Source: Rhodococcus sp. 14-2483-1-2
Lineage (GTDB): Bacteria > Actinomycetota > Actinomycetes > Mycobacteriales > Mycobacteriaceae
Reading direction: 5' to 3'
NCBI RefSeq assembly: GCF_002259405.1
Contig: NZ_NPFW01000017.1
Location: 186,001-250,000 of the forward strand
DNA: 64,000 bases
Below the pieces are notes generated by a model, which saw only the letters and a program-made list of their open reading frames with translations, was not told where the DNA came from and did not search any database. Made by a program: the position numbers and the translations under genes. Below, piece after piece: positions 45,307 through 54,075 of this stretch (its first letter is position 1; each line of letters starts with the position of its first letter).

Positions 45307-45917
45307 CATTCGACGTGACGCTCTACCTGACGGTGTTGATCACCCTGTTCGTCATCATGGACCCACCGGGCGCGATCCCGGTGTTCCTGTCACTGGTGGG
45401 CCGCAAGAGCAAAGAAGCACGCAACAAGGCCGCGTGGCAGGCACCCGCGGTCTCGCTGACCGTCATCTCGGTGTTCGCGATCGGCGGTCAGGCGATCCTG
45501 AGCTACTTGCACATCGGCATCCCGGCACTGCAGGGCGCAGGCGGGTTGCTGCTGCTGCTCATCGCGTTGTCGCTGCTCACCGGAAAGGGGGCTGGCGGCG
45601 ACACCGCCGCGGAGGACGTCAACGTGGCACTCGTGCCGCTGGGGACTCCGCTCATGGCCGGCCCCGGTGCCATTGCCGCGGTGATCGTCTACGTCAGTCA
45701 GGCCGACGGTGACGTCGGTTCGTTCCTGGCAATTGCGTTGGGCATCATCACCATTCACGTTCTGTTCTTCCTGGTGCTGCGATTCTCGACGGCGCTGATC
45801 CGGCTCCTCGGGGAGGGCGGGATCTCGCTGTTGGCGCGCATCGCAGGTCTGTTGCTCGCCGCCATCGCGGTGCAGTTGATCGCGGATTCGGTTCGCGGAT
45901 TCGTGGCCGGCGGATGA
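45303..45917 (+). CDS. MarC family membrane protein
   Basis: A 204-residue protein with six helices and the MarC repeats: LITLFVIMDPPGAIPVFLSL (DPPGxxP), the pair AGGLLLLLIALSLLTGKG and LVPLGTPLMAGPGAIAAVIV (P..GPG). MarC/UPF0056 proteins are widespread but without proven transport activity; the early link to multiple antibiotic resistance was not upheld. Translationally coupled to the PHP gene (ATGA) and to the next membrane protein (ATGA). Confidence 0.88.
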   Translation: MTFDVTLYLTVLITLFVIMDPPGAIPVFLSLVGRKSKEARNKAAWQAPAVSLTVISVFAIGGQAILSYLHIGIPALQGAGGLLLLLIALSLLTGKGAGGDTAAEDVNVALVPLGTPLMAGPGAIAAVIVYVSQADGDVGSFLAIALGIITIHVLFFLVLRFSTALIRLLGEGGISLLARIAGLLLAAIAVQLIADSVRGFVAGG

Positions 45918-46201
45918 CCGGGGCGTCGTACGGGCTCCGATTCCTGCGCGGGCTCAGCGGCATCGTCACCGCGGGACTGGTGGTACTCGCCATCGGCGTC
46001 GCCGTCACGCAGTACCTGGGCCACTCCCGCGGCTTCCCCGGTCCGGGCGGTGTCTCGGTCGCCGCGCACATCGTCGCCGCGGTCGTGGCCGTGTTCGCGC
46101 AGCGCATCGCCGATCACCGTCGCGGTTTCTCGGCTGTTCTCGGGGCGATCGTGGTCTTCGTCGTCACCGGCCTCGTCCTGTGGACACAATGGTGGCAGTA
46201 G
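45914..46201 (+). CDS. Small three-helix membrane protein
   Basis: A 95-residue protein with three hydrophobic helices (LSGIVTAGLVVLAIGVAVTQ; GVSVAAHIVAAVVAVFAQRI; LGAIVVFVVTGLVLWTQWW) and basic loops. It begins within the marC stop (ATGA), so it is made from the PHP-marC transcript. Found in a similar position in related actinobacteria as far as I recall; no function known. Confidence 0.75.
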   Translation: MTGASYGLRFLRGLSGIVTAGLVVLAIGVAVTQYLGHSRGFPGPGGVSVAAHIVAAVVAVFAQRIADHRRGFSAVLGAIVVFVVTGLVLWTQWWQ

Positions 46202-46453
46202 AAGCCGTGGTGGCATAAATCTGCCCGCTCTCGACTCTGTGGTCAGGTGGGGTGGCGATGTGGCACACTGGGGCACCGACAGGGCTACAGCCCATCGCTG
46301 ATCGTGCAGGCACACCCGCCTCACATGCGAGACACGCTCTCGGCAGTTTGCAGCCAGCACTGGCGCACTCCGACGGCCCTCATTTCCACCACTCACTTCG
46401 TTGACATTTCGTCGCCTTGCTGGTCGAGGTCGACAGTGCGAGGAGCTTTCACC

Positions 46454-47659
<1,206 letters not shown>

Positions 47660-47674
47660 GAAAACGGAAAGAAA

Positions 47675-47720
47675 ACACCGGCGAATCCGGCCCCCACCCG
47701 GGCCTGTGGTTCGCCGGTGT
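47675..47720. terminator. Bidirectional terminator after malic enzyme
   Basis: ACACCGGCGAA (47675-47685) pairs exactly with TTCGCCGGTGT (47710-47720), enclosing a smaller GGCCC/GGGCC hairpin; CTTTCGTCGT follows. It lies between the convergent malic-enzyme and osmoprotectant permease genes. Confidence 0.75.
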
Positions 47721-47738
47721 CTTTCGTCGTGGGACGAG

Positions 47739-48431
47739 TCAGACCTTCGCGAGTCCGGTCGGCATCCGCCGCAGGCGACCGGTTCCCGGAACGGACGTCC
47801 ACACTGCGAGGGCGAGAAGGCCGTCGACGATCAGGGTCAGCAGAGCCACCAGGATCGCGCCGACCAGAACGCGGCCGTAGTCGTAGAGCGCGAGTCCGTC
47901 GAAGATGTAGCGGCCGAGCCCACCGAGGTTGACGTAGGCCGCAATGGTCGCAGTGGCGATGATCTGCAGTGTGGTGTTACGCAACCCGCCGAGGATCAGT
48001 GGCAGCGCGTTGGGAATCTCGACCCGAAACAGAACTTGGGTTTCGGTCATCCCCATCGCCCGGGCGGCGTCGACGACGTTGGCGTCGACGTTGGCGATAC
48101 CGGAGTACGTGCCTGCCAACAGCGGAGGAATGCCGAGCAGCACCAACGCGATGATCGGCGGGACCAGACCCAATCCGATCACCAGAACCAGAAACACGAG
48201 AATGCCGAGGGTCGGCAGCGACCGCAGCGCGTTGACGAGCCCGACGATGACGGCCTCACCGCGGCGCAGGTGACCGATGAGCAGACCGACCGGAACCGCG
48301 ACGGCAGCCGAGAGCAACACCGCCAACAGGCTGTACCACATGTGTTCGGTCAGTCGAGTGCCGATTCCCGTGGGGCCGGCCCAGTTTCCGCCGTCGAGAA
48401 TGTACGAGAACGCCTCGGAGAAGAGATTCAT
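47739..48431 (-). CDS. Osmoprotectant ABC transporter permease (ProZ/OpuCD-like)
   Basis: A 230-residue permease with about five or six helices: LLAVLLSAAVAVPVGLLIGH, LVNALRSLPTLGILVFLVLV, the EAA loop VDAARAMGMTETQVLFRVEI with PNALPLILGGLRN, and LVGAILVALLTLIVDGLLAL. This is the glycine-betaine/choline/carnitine (OpuC/ProU) permease type; in M. tuberculosis proZ has this place in proXVWZ. ATG 48431 overlaps the upstream permease stop (ATGA). Confidence 0.88.
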   Translation of the reverse strand: MNLFSEAFSYILDGGNWAGPTGIGTRLTEHMWYSLLAVLLSAAVAVPVGLLIGHLRRGEAVIVGLVNALRSLPTLGILVFLVLVIGLGLVPPIIALVLLGIPPLLAGTYSGIANVDANVVDAARAMGMTETQVLFRVEIPNALPLILGGLRNTTLQIIATATIAAYVNLGGLGRYIFDGLALYDYGRVLVGAILVALLTLIVDGLLALAVWTSVPGTGRLRRMPTGLAKV

Positions 48432-49093
48432 GCGCGTGCCTTCTTCTTCGACGAGCCCGTGCTCAGCCGCGTCCACGGAGTGAGTCGACGGCCCAGCAGG
48501 TACAGGGCCGCGTCGAAGATCAACGCCAGGAACACGATCGAGATGATGCCCGCGAAGATCTGGTCGGGATAGTCGCGCTGGTAGCCCTGGGTGAACAGCT
48601 GGCCGAGACCGCCGATACCGATGACCGAGCCGACCGACACCAGCGAGATGTTCGTGACCGCCACGACTCTGATGTTGGCGATCAGCACCGGAAGCGCCAG
48701 TGGCAGTTCGACGGTCACTGCTCGCCGCAGCGACGAATAGCCCATCGCCTCGGCGGAATCGACCACGGCGAACGGTACCGAATCGAGTGCCTCGGGCACC
48801 GCGCGCACCAGTAGCGCGGTCGAGTACACCGCAAGGGCGATCACGACGTTCAACGGATCGAGCACCGGTAGCCCGACCACCGCGGGGATGGTGACGAACA
48901 GCGCGAGCGAGGGAAGGGTGAACGCAATACTGGCCACCGTCAACGTGATTCGACGAACCCAGCGAGTGTTTCGAATGACGGTGCCCAGCGGGATGGCAAT
49001 GAGCAACCCGACCAGCAGCGGGACGAGCGAGAGATACAGGTGCGTTTTCGTGTAGCCGAGAACCACATCGAAGTTGTCCAGCAGCCAGGTCAC
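48428..49093 (-). CDS. Osmoprotectant ABC transporter permease (ProW/OpuCB-like)
   Basis: A 221-residue permease: LYLSLVPLLVGLLIAIPLGT, TVASIAFTLPSLALFVTIPA, LVRAVPEALDSVPFAVVDSA then EAMGYSSLRRAVTVELPLAL (EAA loop), NISLVSVGSVIGIGGLGQLF and SIVFLALIFDAALYLLGRRL. It pairs with the other permease to form the channel. ATG overlaps the ATPase gene stop (ATGA). Ends in a Lys/Arg tail. Confidence 0.88.
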   Translation of the reverse strand: MTWLLDNFDVVLGYTKTHLYLSLVPLLVGLLIAIPLGTVIRNTRWVRRITLTVASIAFTLPSLALFVTIPAVVGLPVLDPLNVVIALAVYSTALLVRAVPEALDSVPFAVVDSAEAMGYSSLRRAVTVELPLALPVLIANIRVVAVTNISLVSVGSVIGIGGLGQLFTQGYQRDYPDQIFAGIISIVFLALIFDAALYLLGRRLTPWTRLSTGSSKKKARA

Positions 49094-50241
49094 TGTTCGG
49101 TGTCCCCGCTGGCGAGGAAGTGGTGCCGGTTGCGCTCGGAGTCCTCCGACTTACGTTGTGCAGCAAGGTGTTCGAGTATCTCTGCGCCGTCGACGCTACC
49201 CACGGCCGCTCCGGCCGAATCGACCGCGACACCGATTCCCGAGGGCGAGGAGATCGCCGCGTCGAGTGCCTGACGCAGATCGCCACCCTCGAGGAACAGC
49301 GAGCCGCCCGCTGCCGTGCTGTCGTCGATGCTCCGGCCGTCGCGCACCTTCTCGACTCCGGTCGCGTCGATCCACCCGAGTGGACGGCGCTGCTCGTCGA
49401 CGACGAGGACCCACTGACCCTGGTCCAGTCGGAGGCCGTGGATCTCGTCCTCCGTCGCCGTGTGGATCGGGTGCATGGTCACCGCCTGTGCCGACCGAAA
49501 CGACAGTCCACGGTAGCCGCGATCGCGGCCGACGAACGACGCCACGAAAGACGTTGCCGGGGCGGCGAGTACGGTCTCCGGCTTGTCGTACTGCTGCAAT
49601 CGGCCCTGGGGTCCGAAAACCGCGATGCGATCGCCGAGCCGGACGGCTTCGTCGATGTCGTGGGTGACGAAGACGATCGTCTTCTTCAGATCGGCCTGCA
49701 GTCGCAGCATCTCGATCTGAAGTTCTTCACGAACCACCGGGTCCACCGCGCTGAAGGGCTCGTCCATCAGCAGGATCGGCGGGTCGGCGGCCAGCGCCCG
49801 GGCCACGCCCACTCGCTGTTGCTGCCCGCCGGACAGTTGCGCCGGGTAGCGCGAGGCGAATGCCGGGTCGAGGCCGACGCGCTCGAGGACGTCGAGTGCA
49901 GCCTTGCGCGCAGCGCGACGTGATTCGCCGTTGAGTACCGGCACCGTGGCGACGTTGTCGACGACGGTGCGGTGCGGCAACAACCCGGCACTCTGAATGA
50001 CGTACCCGATGCCGCGGCGCAACTTCACCGCGTCGATGTCCGCGATGTTGCGACCGTCGACCGTGATCACGCCCGAGGTGGGCGTGATCATGCGGTTGAT
50101 CATTCGCATCGACGTGGTCTTGCCGCAGCCGGACGGCCCCACGAACACGGTGAACGAGTGTGGCTCGATCACCAGGTCCAGAGAGTCGACGGCCGTGGTG
50201 CCGTCCGGATACGTCTTGTTGACCTGCTCGAAAGTGATCAT
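49090..50241 (-). CDS. Osmoprotectant ABC transporter ATP-binding protein with CBS domains
   Basis: A 383-residue ProV/OpuCA-type ATPase. Walker A GPSGCGKTT (about 36-44), Q-loop IQSAGLLPHRTVVDNVAT, signature LSGGQQQRVGVARALAA, Walker B ILLMDEPFSAVDPVVREELQ, H-loop VTHDIDEAVRLGDRIAVF; then a C-terminal CBS pair (about 260-375; VLVVDEQRRPLGWIDATGVE and DAAISSPSGIGVAVDSAGAA). In OpuA/OpuC the CBS domains gate the transporter by ionic strength or cyclic di-AMP. Overlaps the binding-protein gene by one base. Confidence 0.9.
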   Translation of the reverse strand: MITFEQVNKTYPDGTTAVDSLDLVIEPHSFTVFVGPSGCGKTTSMRMINRMITPTSGVITVDGRNIADIDAVKLRRGIGYVIQSAGLLPHRTVVDNVATVPVLNGESRRAARKAALDVLERVGLDPAFASRYPAQLSGGQQQRVGVARALAADPPILLMDEPFSAVDPVVREELQIEMLRLQADLKKTIVFVTHDIDEAVRLGDRIAVFGPQGRLQQYDKPETVLAAPATSFVASFVGRDRGYRGLSFRSAQAVTMHPIHTATEDEIHGLRLDQGQWVLVVDEQRRPLGWIDATGVEKVRDGRSIDDSTAAGGSLFLEGGDLRQALDAAISSPSGIGVAVDSAGAAVGSVDGAEILEHLAAQRKSEDSERNRHHFLASGDTEQ

Positions 50242-51215
50242 CAGCTGACCGGCTGATCCAGACCCTTGTCCTGGACCCACGCGGCTGCCGCTGCTGCGGG
50301 CTCGACCTTCTCGTCGCCCGAGACCGAGGTGTTCAGCGCGATCAGCTCCTCGGTGGTGATCTGTGCCGATACCGCGTCGAGAACCTGGGTGAGCTTGTCG
50401 GACTGCTTGGCCGTACGCAGCACCGGAATGATGTTCTGGGCAGCGAAATTGTTCTCCGGGTCCTCGAGGACGACAAGATCGTTCTGTGCGATCGAGGGCG
50501 CGGTGGTGAAGATGTCCGCCGCGACGACCTGTCCGGAGACGAGTGCCTCGACCGTGGCCGGGCCGCCGCCGTCGGAGATCGGAATGTAGTTGCCGGGTGA
50601 GATGTCCAGGCCGTACTTGTCACGCAGACCGGGCAGGCCGCCGACGCGTTCCTGGAATTCCGGGGTACCGGCGAAGGTCACCTCGGACGAGAACGGGGCG
50701 AGGTCGCCGATGGTGGTGAGGTTGCGCTCGGTGGCGGTCTGGCGAGTGACGACGACGGCGTCCTTGTCCTCGCCCGGTGCCTGCGCCGTCACGGTGAGGT
50801 CGTCGCCCAGTGCAGCAGGCAATGCGGCCAGGACGTCCTCGGAGGACGTGGCGGTCGCGGATTCGTCCAAGTACTGCAGCAGGTTGCCGGTGTAATCGGG
50901 GATCAGGTCGATAGACCCGTCTCGCACTGCGGGAATGTAGGCCTCACGGCTGCCGATGTTGAGCTTGGTGCTCACCTCGAAACCGTTGGCGCGCAGGGCC
51001 TCGGCGTAGATGTTCGCCACGGTCTCGGACTCGGGGAAGTTGGCCGAGCCGATGATGATCGAGTTGGTGTCGCTGTTGCTCTCGCCGCCCCCGCTGGACA
51101 GTGGATCCGAATTTCCGCCGCAGGCGGTCAGAGCGGTGACCGAGAGAGCGAGTGCGGCCACGGCGGCCACTGCCCTCGGAGCGGAGAACGCGCGCGTGAT
51201 TCGGGAGGTGGTCAT
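50241..51215 (-). CDS. Osmoprotectant ABC transporter substrate-binding lipoprotein (ProX/OpuCC-like)
   Basis: A 324-residue lipoprotein: signal peptide with lipobox ALTAC and Cys32, then a glycine-betaine/choline-binding fold: IIIGSANFPESETVANIYAE, LNIGSREAYIPAVRDGSIDL, IPDYTGNLLQYLDES, VEALVSGQVVAADIFTTAPS and FAAQNIIPVLRTAKQSDKLT. The FPESE...Y...PDYTGN pattern is that of OpuCC/OsmX/ProX binding proteins for quaternary amines. First gene of the four-gene operon. A divergent second binding protein begins 208 bp away. Confidence 0.9.
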   Translation of the reverse strand: MTTSRITRAFSAPRAVAAVAALALSVTALTACGGNSDPLSSGGGESNSDTNSIIIGSANFPESETVANIYAEALRANGFEVSTKLNIGSREAYIPAVRDGSIDLIPDYTGNLLQYLDESATATSSEDVLAALPAALGDDLTVTAQAPGEDKDAVVVTRQTATERNLTTIGDLAPFSSEVTFAGTPEFQERVGGLPGLRDKYGLDISPGNYIPISDGGGPATVEALVSGQVVAADIFTTAPSIAQNDLVVLEDPENNFAAQNIIPVLRTAKQSDKLTQVLDAVSAQITTEELIALNTSVSGDEKVEPAAAAAAWVQDKGLDQPVS

Positions 51216-51316
51216 GGTGTCCTTCCATCGGTTCGGGCACAGTCCTACCCATCTCCTGTCGACCCCACCCGCGCTGCGGGGGCATCGAAGGAACCAGGAC
51301 TCGGGCTGCTCGGGAT

Positions 51317-51358
51317 GGTAGTCGAAACCAGCGTGCCCATAAGGTTGGTTCGACTACC
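51317..51358. promoter_or_regulatory. Long inverted repeat between two divergent binding-protein genes
   Basis: GGTAGTCGAAACCA (51317-51330) and TTGGTTCGACTACC (51345-51358) form arms with an exact 10-bp outer match and shifted CCA/TGG inner bases, 14 bp apart. It sits about 65 bp before the plus-strand binding-protein gene and 100 bp from the minus-strand operon. Likely operator. Confidence 0.5.
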
Positions 51359-51423
51359 GTCTCGTTCGCACTAGTGCCCCGCGGCCGAGATCGGTAAACC
51401 ACCCGGGCAGTGAACAGGAGAAA

Positions 51424-52317
51424 ATGACAGTGCGATCGTCGGTTCTGGCAGCGGCCCTGGTGATGTCGATCGCTGGACTGGTCGGTGGTTGCAGTGCCGG
51501 CGCGTCGACCGACCCTGCTGCCGTGCCCGTCGTCGTCGGAGCGGGCAGCTCGGATCTTTCGCGGCTGCTCGCGCAGATCTACGCCGGGGGACTGCGGTCG
51601 ACGGGAGCGGACGTCCAGGTGAAGGAAGACCTGGGAGATCGGGCCGACTACCTCGCGGCGCTGGACCGCGGTGAGGTGACGATGGTTCCCGACCTGACCG
51701 GAGAGCTGTTGCGCACGTTCGACACTCTGTCGGCAGCAACCGAGGCAGAGGACGTGTACACCGAACTGAACCGATCACTACCTGCCGGGTTGTCGGTGGG
51801 GGACTACGCCACCGCCGAGGATCGACTTGCCATTGCGGTGGCTCCTGGCACGTCGGCAGCCGACGGGGAAACGGTGACGGACTTTCTGCGTCGAAACGAA
51901 GCAACGGTGGGGACGGTCGAGGGGCAGGTACACCCGACGGACGTGATCTCGGAAGGCGTGGGGAGTCCCTCCTTCACCGGGGCCGGTTTCTCCGAGTTCA
52001 TGGTGTACCCGGACGCACAGTTCGCGGTCGACGACCTGAATTCCGGTGCGGTGGCCGCGCTCGCGATTCGCACCGCGTCGTTCGGCCCGTTGGCGAAGGA
52101 TCTGACCACGCTGCCCGACGACGATCATGTGTACCCGGCGCAGAACGTGGTTCCGCTCTACGTCGACGGAGTGCTCAGCGAGAGCGCTCTGAGGTCGTTC
52201 TCGGTGGTGGCGGGGGAGCTGACGACTGCGGACCTCGCCGACATGATCGGCGAGGTCCGCAGTGGTGTTCCGTCAGGCGAGGTCGCCGGCCGCTGGCTCG
52301 GTGAGCGCAACCTGTGA
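51424..52317 (+). CDS. Orphan quaternary-amine-type substrate-binding lipoprotein
   Basis: A 297-residue lipoprotein with lipobox LVGGC (Cys23). It keeps the ProX/OpuCC pattern in a divergent form: VVVGAGSSDLSRLLAQIYAG, VKEDLGDRADYLAALDRGEV, TMVPDLTGELLRTFDTLSAA and VYPAQNVVPLYVDGVLSESA. The PDYTGN motif reads PDLTGE, so ligand contacts may differ. No ATPase or permease follows, so it may feed the neighbouring ABC system with another substrate or act as a sensor. AGGAGAAA precedes the ATG. Its last 45 bp overlap the esterase gene on the other strand. Confidence 0.8.
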   Translation: MTVRSSVLAAALVMSIAGLVGGCSAGASTDPAAVPVVVGAGSSDLSRLLAQIYAGGLRSTGADVQVKEDLGDRADYLAALDRGEVTMVPDLTGELLRTFDTLSAATEAEDVYTELNRSLPAGLSVGDYATAEDRLAIAVAPGTSAADGETVTDFLRRNEATVGTVEGQVHPTDVISEGVGSPSFTGAGFSEFMVYPDAQFAVDDLNSGAVAALAIRTASFGPLAKDLTTLPDDDHVYPAQNVVPLYVDGVLSESALRSFSVVAGELTTADLADMIGEVRSGVPSGEVAGRWLGERNL

Positions 52318-53229
52318 CACTGTGCTCGTCTGCGTTGCCCTGACCTTGCGGCCCAGGTACGAGCCCATGTGATGGACGGCCTGGGCCGCCTCCCGCAGGA
52401 TCGATGCCTGTAGATGGGCCACGTGCCAGAGCTTCTTGTATTCCACGTGTTCGAGCTCGACACCCGACAGTCGCAGCTTGTCCGCGAACGCGGTGATCTG
52501 CGCGTACAGCACCTCGTCGGTACCGACGTGCATGACGATCGGGGGCAACCCGTCCAGATTTCCCAACAGTGGGGCGAAACCCTGGTCAAGTGGGTCGCCC
52601 GCGCCCAGATAGGCGTCGGCCGAGCTGTACGACCACCCGGTGTTGACCACGAGATCGCGGTCCTTGGCTGCGTCGCGCGCACCGGGATCGACCCACGGCG
52701 AGATCAGGCCGAGGGCCGCCGGGCTGGTGCCGTCGTCCACCAGACGTCGGGCGGTGGCCACCGTCAGACCTCCACCCGCCGAATCGCCTGCGATGGCGAT
52801 ACGGTCCGCAGTGAATCCGTGCACTCGGACCAGCTCGCGGAACGCCGCCACGGCATCGTCCAGACCTGCCGGGTACGGATTCTCCGGGGCCAACCGGTAG
52901 TCGAGCACGTAGACCGCGCTGGCCGATTCCCGGGCCAGATGTGCGGCCAGTGACCGATGCGTGTTGATCGAACCGATCGTGTACGCGCCGCCGTGCAGGT
53001 ACAGAATCGCGGTGTCGCGTTCGGTCGCCCCGACGGTGATGCGCTCTGCCCGACGCCCGGCGAGCGTCAACTTCTGCGCGACGGTTCCGTGCGGGAGCGT
53101 CTGCAGCGGAGCCCCGGCTTCGAGGATCAGCCGCTGCGTGCGGAACGAGAAGCGCGAATTCAGCGCGACGCGATAGAACGGCTTCAGAGCGGCCGCGACG
53201 ATCGGCAGGGGAACGTAGAAGGACTTCAC
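52273..53229 (-). CDS. HSL-family esterase/lipase (LipR-like)
   Basis: A 318-residue alpha/beta-hydrolase of the hormone-sensitive lipase family: HGGAY oxyanion motif (79-83), GDSAGGG nucleophile elbow (Ser150), Asp in HVGTDEVLYAQI and His in KKLWHVAHLQASI. All three catalytic residues are present. It is the last gene of an operon with an SDR and a Baeyer-Villiger monooxygenase; mycobacterial lipR has similar neighbours in the mymA operon. An ester made by the monooxygenase is a plausible substrate. Start ATG 53229; stop lies inside the convergent binding-protein gene. Confidence 0.88.
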   Translation of the reverse strand: MKSFYVPLPIVAAALKPFYRVALNSRFSFRTQRLILEAGAPLQTLPHGTVAQKLTLAGRRAERITVGATERDTAILYLHGGAYTIGSINTHRSLAAHLARESASAVYVLDYRLAPENPYPAGLDDAVAAFRELVRVHGFTADRIAIAGDSAGGGLTVATARRLVDDGTSPAALGLISPWVDPGARDAAKDRDLVVNTGWSYSSADAYLGAGDPLDQGFAPLLGNLDGLPPIVMHVGTDEVLYAQITAFADKLRLSGVELEHVEYKKLWHVAHLQASILREAAQAVHHMGSYLGRKVRATQTSTVSQVALTEPAAGDLA

Positions 53230-53241
53230 GATGCGACCCGC

Positions 53242-54075
53242 CTACTTCTTGGAGCGTGGCATGGCACGCTTGGACACTGCGGCGATCAGGCCTTGGTATC
53301 GCGAACCGGTGATGCGCTGCAGCAGATCGAGCGCAATGGCGTCGGACCCGATGAGCACCCGCCCCTTGCCCTTCTCGACGCCCTTGAGGATGGTCTTCGC
53401 CGCGTCGATCGGGGTGGTCTTGGCGAGCTTGCTGTCGAAGAACTTGGCCACGTCGGCCTGATCGAAGTTCTCCGCGACGGTGGCGTTGCGGGCGATGGCG
53501 GTCTTGATGCCACCGGGGTGCACCACGGTCACCTTCACCGGAGCCTTGGCGATCAGCATCTCCATCCGCAACGATTCGCTGAACCCGCGGACGGCGAACT
53601 TCGCCGCGTTGTACGCGGACTGCGACGGCATTGCCAACAGGCCGAAGAGGCTGGAGATGTTGATGATGTGTCCGTCGCCGGAGGCCTGGATGTGCGGCAG
53701 AAATGCCTTGGTGCCGTTGACGACTCCCCAGAAGTCGACGTCGACGATGCGCTCGATGTCCTTGAACGAGGATTTTTCGACGTCACCGTGGTACGCGATA
53801 CCGGCGTTGTTGTAGATCTGGTTGACCTTGCCGAAATGCGCGACGACGGCCTCGGCGTAATCCAGCACGGTCTCGCGCTGGGAAACGTCCAAGAAATCCG
53901 ATTTGACCTCGGCACCCAACGCCTCGACCCGTCGAACGGTCTCGTCGAGTCCGGCGGTGTCGACGTCGGACAGAGCCAACTTCGCTCCGCGTCCGGCCAG
54001 TTCGAGGGCCAGCGCGCGGCCGATTCCCGAGCCCGCGCCGGTGACGACGGCCACCTTGCCTGTGAATGTGCTCAT
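53242..54075 (-). CDS. Short-chain dehydrogenase/reductase
   Basis: A 277-residue classical SDR: cofactor motif TGAGSGIG (12-19), NNAG (89-92), IINISSLFG with the catalytic Ser near 141, and Tyr155-x3-Lys159 in SAYNAAKF. The Asp-rich strand LALSDVDTAG suggests NAD(H) preference. Extended C-terminus (KTTPIDAAKTILKGVEKGKG, RVLIGSDAIAL) as in the mycobacterial SadH/Rv3085 type. Probably interconverts a secondary alcohol and a ketone. ATG overlaps the monooxygenase stop (ATGA). Confidence 0.9.
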   Translation of the reverse strand: MSTFTGKVAVVTGAGSGIGRALALELAGRGAKLALSDVDTAGLDETVRRVEALGAEVKSDFLDVSQRETVLDYAEAVVAHFGKVNQIYNNAGIAYHGDVEKSSFKDIERIVDVDFWGVVNGTKAFLPHIQASGDGHIINISSLFGLLAMPSQSAYNAAKFAVRGFSESLRMEMLIAKAPVKVTVVHPGGIKTAIARNATVAENFDQADVAKFFDSKLAKTTPIDAAKTILKGVEKGKGRVLIGSDAIALDLLQRITGSRYQGLIAAVSKRAMPRSKK

